Source: Palsa-1392 sp963819975
GTDB lineage: Bacteria; Verrucomicrobiota; Verrucomicrobiia; Chthoniobacterales; UBA10450
Assembly (NCBI GenBank): GCA_963819975.1
Contig: CAWFYE010000017.1
Span: 1 to 64,000 of the forward strand
Direction of reading: 5' to 3'
DNA length: 64,000 bases
Part shown: one piece after another, positions 61,409 through 64,000 of the stretch
How the letters are laid out: each line of letters opens with the position of its first letter
Position numbering within the stretch: the stretch's first letter is position 1
Translations under genes and position numbers: made by a program
Notes under the pieces: generated by a model
What the model saw: only the letters and a program-made list of their open reading frames with translations
What the model was told of the DNA's origin: nothing
Database searches by the model: none

Positions 61409-63340
61409 ATGATAACAAAGATCATCCTTGCTGCTGCCCTCACGGGTCTGCTGTGCACAACGACCGGCGCACGAGCCGAAGACGCCACTACCGACATCGG
61501 CACCCTCGACGAGAAAACGGCGGCGAAGGTATTTCCCGCGAAGCCGCCTTACTCGCCCTACGCGGGCCGCAATTTTCCGACGCGCCCGTTCTTTGGCGAT
61601 ACGCACACGCACACCTCGTTCTCAATGGACGCGGGCGCGTTTGGCTGCCGGCTCGGACCGGTTGAGGCCTATCGTTTCGCGAAGGGCGGAGAGATCTTGG
61701 CTTCCAGCGGACAACGCGTAAAACTTTCCCGCCCGCTCGATTTTCTGGTCGTATCGGATCATTCGGACGGGTTCGGATTTTTTCCGCAATTGATGGGTGG
61801 CGATTCTGCATTGTTGGCGACCCCCCAAGGCCGCAAGTGGTACGACGAGATTCAATCCGGCCAGGGAGCGAAGGCCGCGGTGGACATCATCACCAGCTTT
61901 GGCAAGGGGCAGATGCCGAAGGGATTTCCGGTTCCCGGGACTTCTTCATATCGCGATGCCTGGCAGGCGACGATCAAGGCGGCGGACGAGGCGAATGATC
62001 CGGGCCGGTTCACCGCGTTCATCGGCTACGAATGGACCTCGAATGCCGGAGGCGACAACCTGCACCGAAACATTATTTTTCGGGACGACGGAAGGAAGGC
62101 CAGCCTCATAGAGCCTTTCACCACTCAGCCGCCGCTTGGTAGTCCGAATCCTCGCGATCTGTGGAAATGGATGGCGCTGTGCGAGGAAAAAACTGGCGCG
62201 CAAATCCTCGCGCTCGCGCACAACGGCAATCTCAGCAACGGGATCATGTTTCCGATCGTCGAATCGTTCACCGGCAAAAAGATCGACCGCGAATACGCCG
62301 AGAGCCGAATGCGCTGGGAGCCGCTCTACGAAGCCACCCAGATTAAGGGCGATGGCGAGACGCACCCGTTCCTTTCGCCCAATGATGAGTTCGCCAACTT
62401 CGAGCGCTGGGACAAAGGCAACCTGGATCTCACCGTCCTCAAGAAGCCGGAAATGTTGCAATTCGAGTATGCCCGGTCCGCGCTCAAAAATGGCTTGAAG
62501 ATGGAAGCCGAGCTCGGCGTAAATCCGTACAAGTTTGGCATGGTCGGCAGCACCGACGCTCACACCGCTCTGGCCGCGGTGGAGGAGGACAATTTCATGG
62601 GCAAGACTACGTCCTCCGAGCCAAGCGCGGAACGCGCGACGCATCCCTTCGTAAAGACGGACAAGGCCACGATCATGGGCTGGGAACAGACCGCCTCTGG
62701 CTACGCTGCGGTGTGGGCCCAGGAGAACACGCGCGAGTCGATCTTCGACGCGATGAAGCGCAAGGAAACTTACGCCACCACCGGACCGCGCATGGTCGTG
62801 CGCTTTTTTGGCGGGTTCGATTTCGAGGCGGCCGATGCGAACAACCGGATGCCCGCGAAGATCGGTTATACCAAAGGGGTGCCGATGGGCGGGGACCTGA
62901 GCAAAGCTCCGAACGGGAAAGCCCCGACGTTCCTCGTCGCCGCGTTGAAAGACCCCATCGGCGCGAACCTTGACCGGTATCAAATCATCAAGGGCTGGCT
63001 GGACGCGAAGGGCGAGACTCAGGAGAAAGTCTATGACGTGGCCTGGAGCGGCGATCGCAAAGCCGGCGCAGACGGCAAGGTCCCACCCGTGGGCAATACC
63101 GTCGATGTTCCCAACGCCACCTGGTCTAATACCATCGGCGCACCTGAGTTAATCGCGGTGTGGAAAGACCCGGATTTCGACGCCAGTCAGCGAGCGTTTT
63201 ACTACGGCCGGGTCATCGAAATCCCCACGCCGCGCTGGACGGCCTACGACGCCAAGTATTTCGGTATAAAAATGCCGAAGGAAGCCCCCATGACGACCAC
63301 CGAGCGGGCATACACCTCACCGATCTGGTACACGCCGTAA
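61409..63340 (+). CDS. DUF3604 protein (PHP-like metal-dependent hydrolase fold), secreted
   Basis: 643 residues from the ATG at 61409. Signal peptide MITKIILAAALTGLLCTTTGARA. The N-terminal metal motif FFGDTHTHTSFSMDAG (about 62-77) and LDFLVVSDHSDGFG are PHP-like, with further His and Asp residues in LALAHNGNLSNG and MVGSTDAHTALA. The rest is DUF3604: AVWAQENTRESIFDAMKRKETYATTGPRM and ENTRESI...TPRWTAYDAKYF...SPIWYTP. DUF3604 proteins occur next to sulfatases and HAD phosphatases and are thought to be hydrolases, but activity is not proven. Fully open frame, unlike its paralogue. Confidence 0.85.
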   Translation: MITKIILAAALTGLLCTTTGARAEDATTDIGTLDEKTAAKVFPAKPPYSPYAGRNFPTRPFFGDTHTHTSFSMDAGAFGCRLGPVEAYRFAKGGEILASSGQRVKLSRPLDFLVVSDHSDGFGFFPQLMGGDSALLATPQGRKWYDEIQSGQGAKAAVDIITSFGKGQMPKGFPVPGTSSYRDAWQATIKAADEANDPGRFTAFIGYEWTSNAGGDNLHRNIIFRDDGRKASLIEPFTTQPPLGSPNPRDLWKWMALCEEKTGAQILALAHNGNLSNGIMFPIVESFTGKKIDREYAESRMRWEPLYEATQIKGDGETHPFLSPNDEFANFERWDKGNLDLTVLKKPEMLQFEYARSALKNGLKMEAELGVNPYKFGMVGSTDAHTALAAVEEDNFMGKTTSSEPSAERATHPFVKTDKATIMGWEQTASGYAAVWAQENTRESIFDAMKRKETYATTGPRMVVRFFGGFDFEAADANNRMPAKIGYTKGVPMGGDLSKAPNGKAPTFLVAALKDPIGANLDRYQIIKGWLDAKGETQEKVYDVAWSGDRKAGADGKVPPVGNTVDVPNATWSNTIGAPELIAVWKDPDFDASQRAFYYGRVIEIPTPRWTAYDAKYFGIKMPKEAPMTTTERAYTSPIWYTP

Positions 63341-63361
63341 GATCCGCAACCCAAGCCAACC

Positions 63362-63866
63362 GTGAAAACCACACTTATCACCGTTGCACCAGCACTCCTT
63401 GCTTTTCCTATTGCGGCGCAGGAATCCGACGAGACGACGTCGACCAAAGTCTTTTGTCTGGGCCAAGGACAACACCCGCGAGGACATTTGGGACGCCATG
63501 AAACGCCGCGAGGACTACACTTCGTCCGGTCCGCGGATCTCAGTGCGCTTTTTCGGCGGTTTTGATTTCAAAGCCGACGATGCGCAATCAGATCTCGTTT
63601 CCATCGGCTACGCCAAAGGCGTGCCGATGGGTGGGGATTTGAAAAAGACTCCGGAAGGCAAGAAGCCATCCTTTCTTTTCGCCGCGATGAAAGATCCCGA
63701 TGGGGCCAATCTCGACCGCTACCAGATCGTCAAAGGCTGGCTCGATGACGAAACGCCTCGTTGGACCGCGTATGACTCCGTTAAATACGACGTAAAAATG
63801 GACAATGTAGTCACGATGATCATCCAGGAACGCCCCGTCAGTTCGCCGATTTGGTACAACCCGTGA
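63362..63866 (+). pseudogene. Shortened DUF3604 paralogue with frameshift
   Basis: From the GTG at 63362: signal peptide (MKTTLITVAPALLAFPIAAQ), then a few residues, then directly the DUF3604 C-terminal part WAKDNTREDIWDAMKRREDYTSSGPRISVRFFGGFDF, GVPMGGDLKKTPEGKKPSFLFAAMKDPDGANLDRYQIVKGWLDD, TPRWTAYDSVKYDVK and SPIWYNP. About 430 residues, including the whole metal site, and later the segment between GWLDD and TPRWTAYD are absent compared with the upstream copy. A one-base shift occurs near 63455 in a T-run. Two deletions plus a frameshift make it a dead remnant. The next gene starts within its stop codon. Confidence 0.7.
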
Positions 63867-64000
63867 AATTACTCAAAGAACCGCTCCTGCATTTCGTGCT
63901 CCTCGGTGCGGCGCTTTTCGCCGGTTACCGGATGCTTAATCCGGCACCGACAGCCAGTCCCGATGAGATCGTCGTTAGCGCCGGACAGATTGATCATCTC
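63863..64000 (+). CDS. Peptidyl-prolyl cis-trans isomerase (parvulin-type), partial
   Basis: Starts at a GTG (63863) that overlaps the stop of the DUF3604 remnant (GTGA). The visible 46 residues VKLLKEPLLHFVLLGAALF and then MLNPAPTASPDEIVVSAGQIDHL match the N-terminus of membrane-anchored parvulins that follow DUF3604 genes in related genomes. A transmembrane helix at about residues 9-25 precedes the periplasmic part. The gene continues beyond the window. Confidence 0.6.
   Translation, partial: MKLLKEPLLHFVLLGAALFAGYRMLNPAPTASPDEIVVSAGQIDHL

Noticed and set aside
61946..62983. 345-codon minus-strand open frame over the DUF3604 gene
   Set aside because: Antisense shadow; composition (Arg, His, Val-rich) and lack of motifs speak against a gene.
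1..64000. tRNA, rRNA, riboswitch and attachment sites
   Set aside because: I looked for T-loop like GGTTCGAATCC patterns, conserved rRNA stretches and riboswitch cores and saw none that hold; a dedicated covariance-model scan would be needed to exclude them fully.

Overview
The window is a piece of a GC-rich (about 60% by eye) bacterial chromosome. The gene content suggests a soil member of the Verrucomicrobiota (Chthoniobacterales-like) or, less likely, Acidobacteriota. Pointers are long secreted Kelch, SBBP and HAF-type repeat proteins, a cyclase fused to TPR and TolB-like domains, formylglycine-type sulfatase and DUF3604 genes, and an rsmH gene outside any dcw cluster. No rRNA, tRNA, CRISPR array or prophage was found. 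The taxonomic call is inference from family content only.

Layout. 1-5.7 kb: minus-strand secreted repeat proteins (one S74/YadA-head-like, three Kelch) with a 160-bp repeat at both ends of the block. 5.8-9.3 kb: TauE/SafE transporter, then the proline operon proB-proA. 9.4-13.8 kb: a decayed TPR-protein end, a large SBBP propeller protein and an HTH protein. 14.1-21.5 kb: MFS exporter, a frameshifted SMP-30-like gene, an NTF2-like protein, a 1037-residue adenylate cyclase/TPR protein and a toxin-antitoxin pair with a broken toxin. 21.7-30.7 kb: small envelope proteins, GNAT, HAF-type protein, tag, a PGM1-type ATP-grasp ligase, a DnaJ-like protein and a histone H1-like basic protein. 30.8-45.3 kb: mostly compact housekeeping genes (rsmH, TMEM175 channel, OsmC, asparaginase-like, amidase, trhO) and a three-gene overlapping operon of FAD monooxygenase, TPR-like protein and methyltransferase. 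45.7-57.5 kb: two histidine kinase/response regulator sets, an SDR, a group of small envelope proteins, a cyclic-nucleotide-binding protein and an AI-2E-type permease. 57.6-64 kb: sulfatase, a chimeric remnant, MscS channel, DUF3604 proteins and the start of a parvulin-type isomerase.

Two signals stand out beyond single genes. First, the nonamer TCGTTAGGC / GCCTAACGA occurs 17 times (core CGTTAGG 32 times) in nearly equal numbers on both strands. It is densest in the housekeeping part at 30.8-44 kb, about one per 1.2 kb, and nearly absent from 45 to 64 kb; it looks like a DNA-uptake-type or other genome-wide signal. Second, small indels break at least eight genes, most of them at 53-64 kb. 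Together with two mosaic remnants and a sulfatase whose expected catalytic cysteine is tryptophan, this suggests gene decay, consensus sequencing error, or both.

Starts were moved inward from the longest open frame where a signal peptide, ribosome-binding site or family N-terminus supported it.
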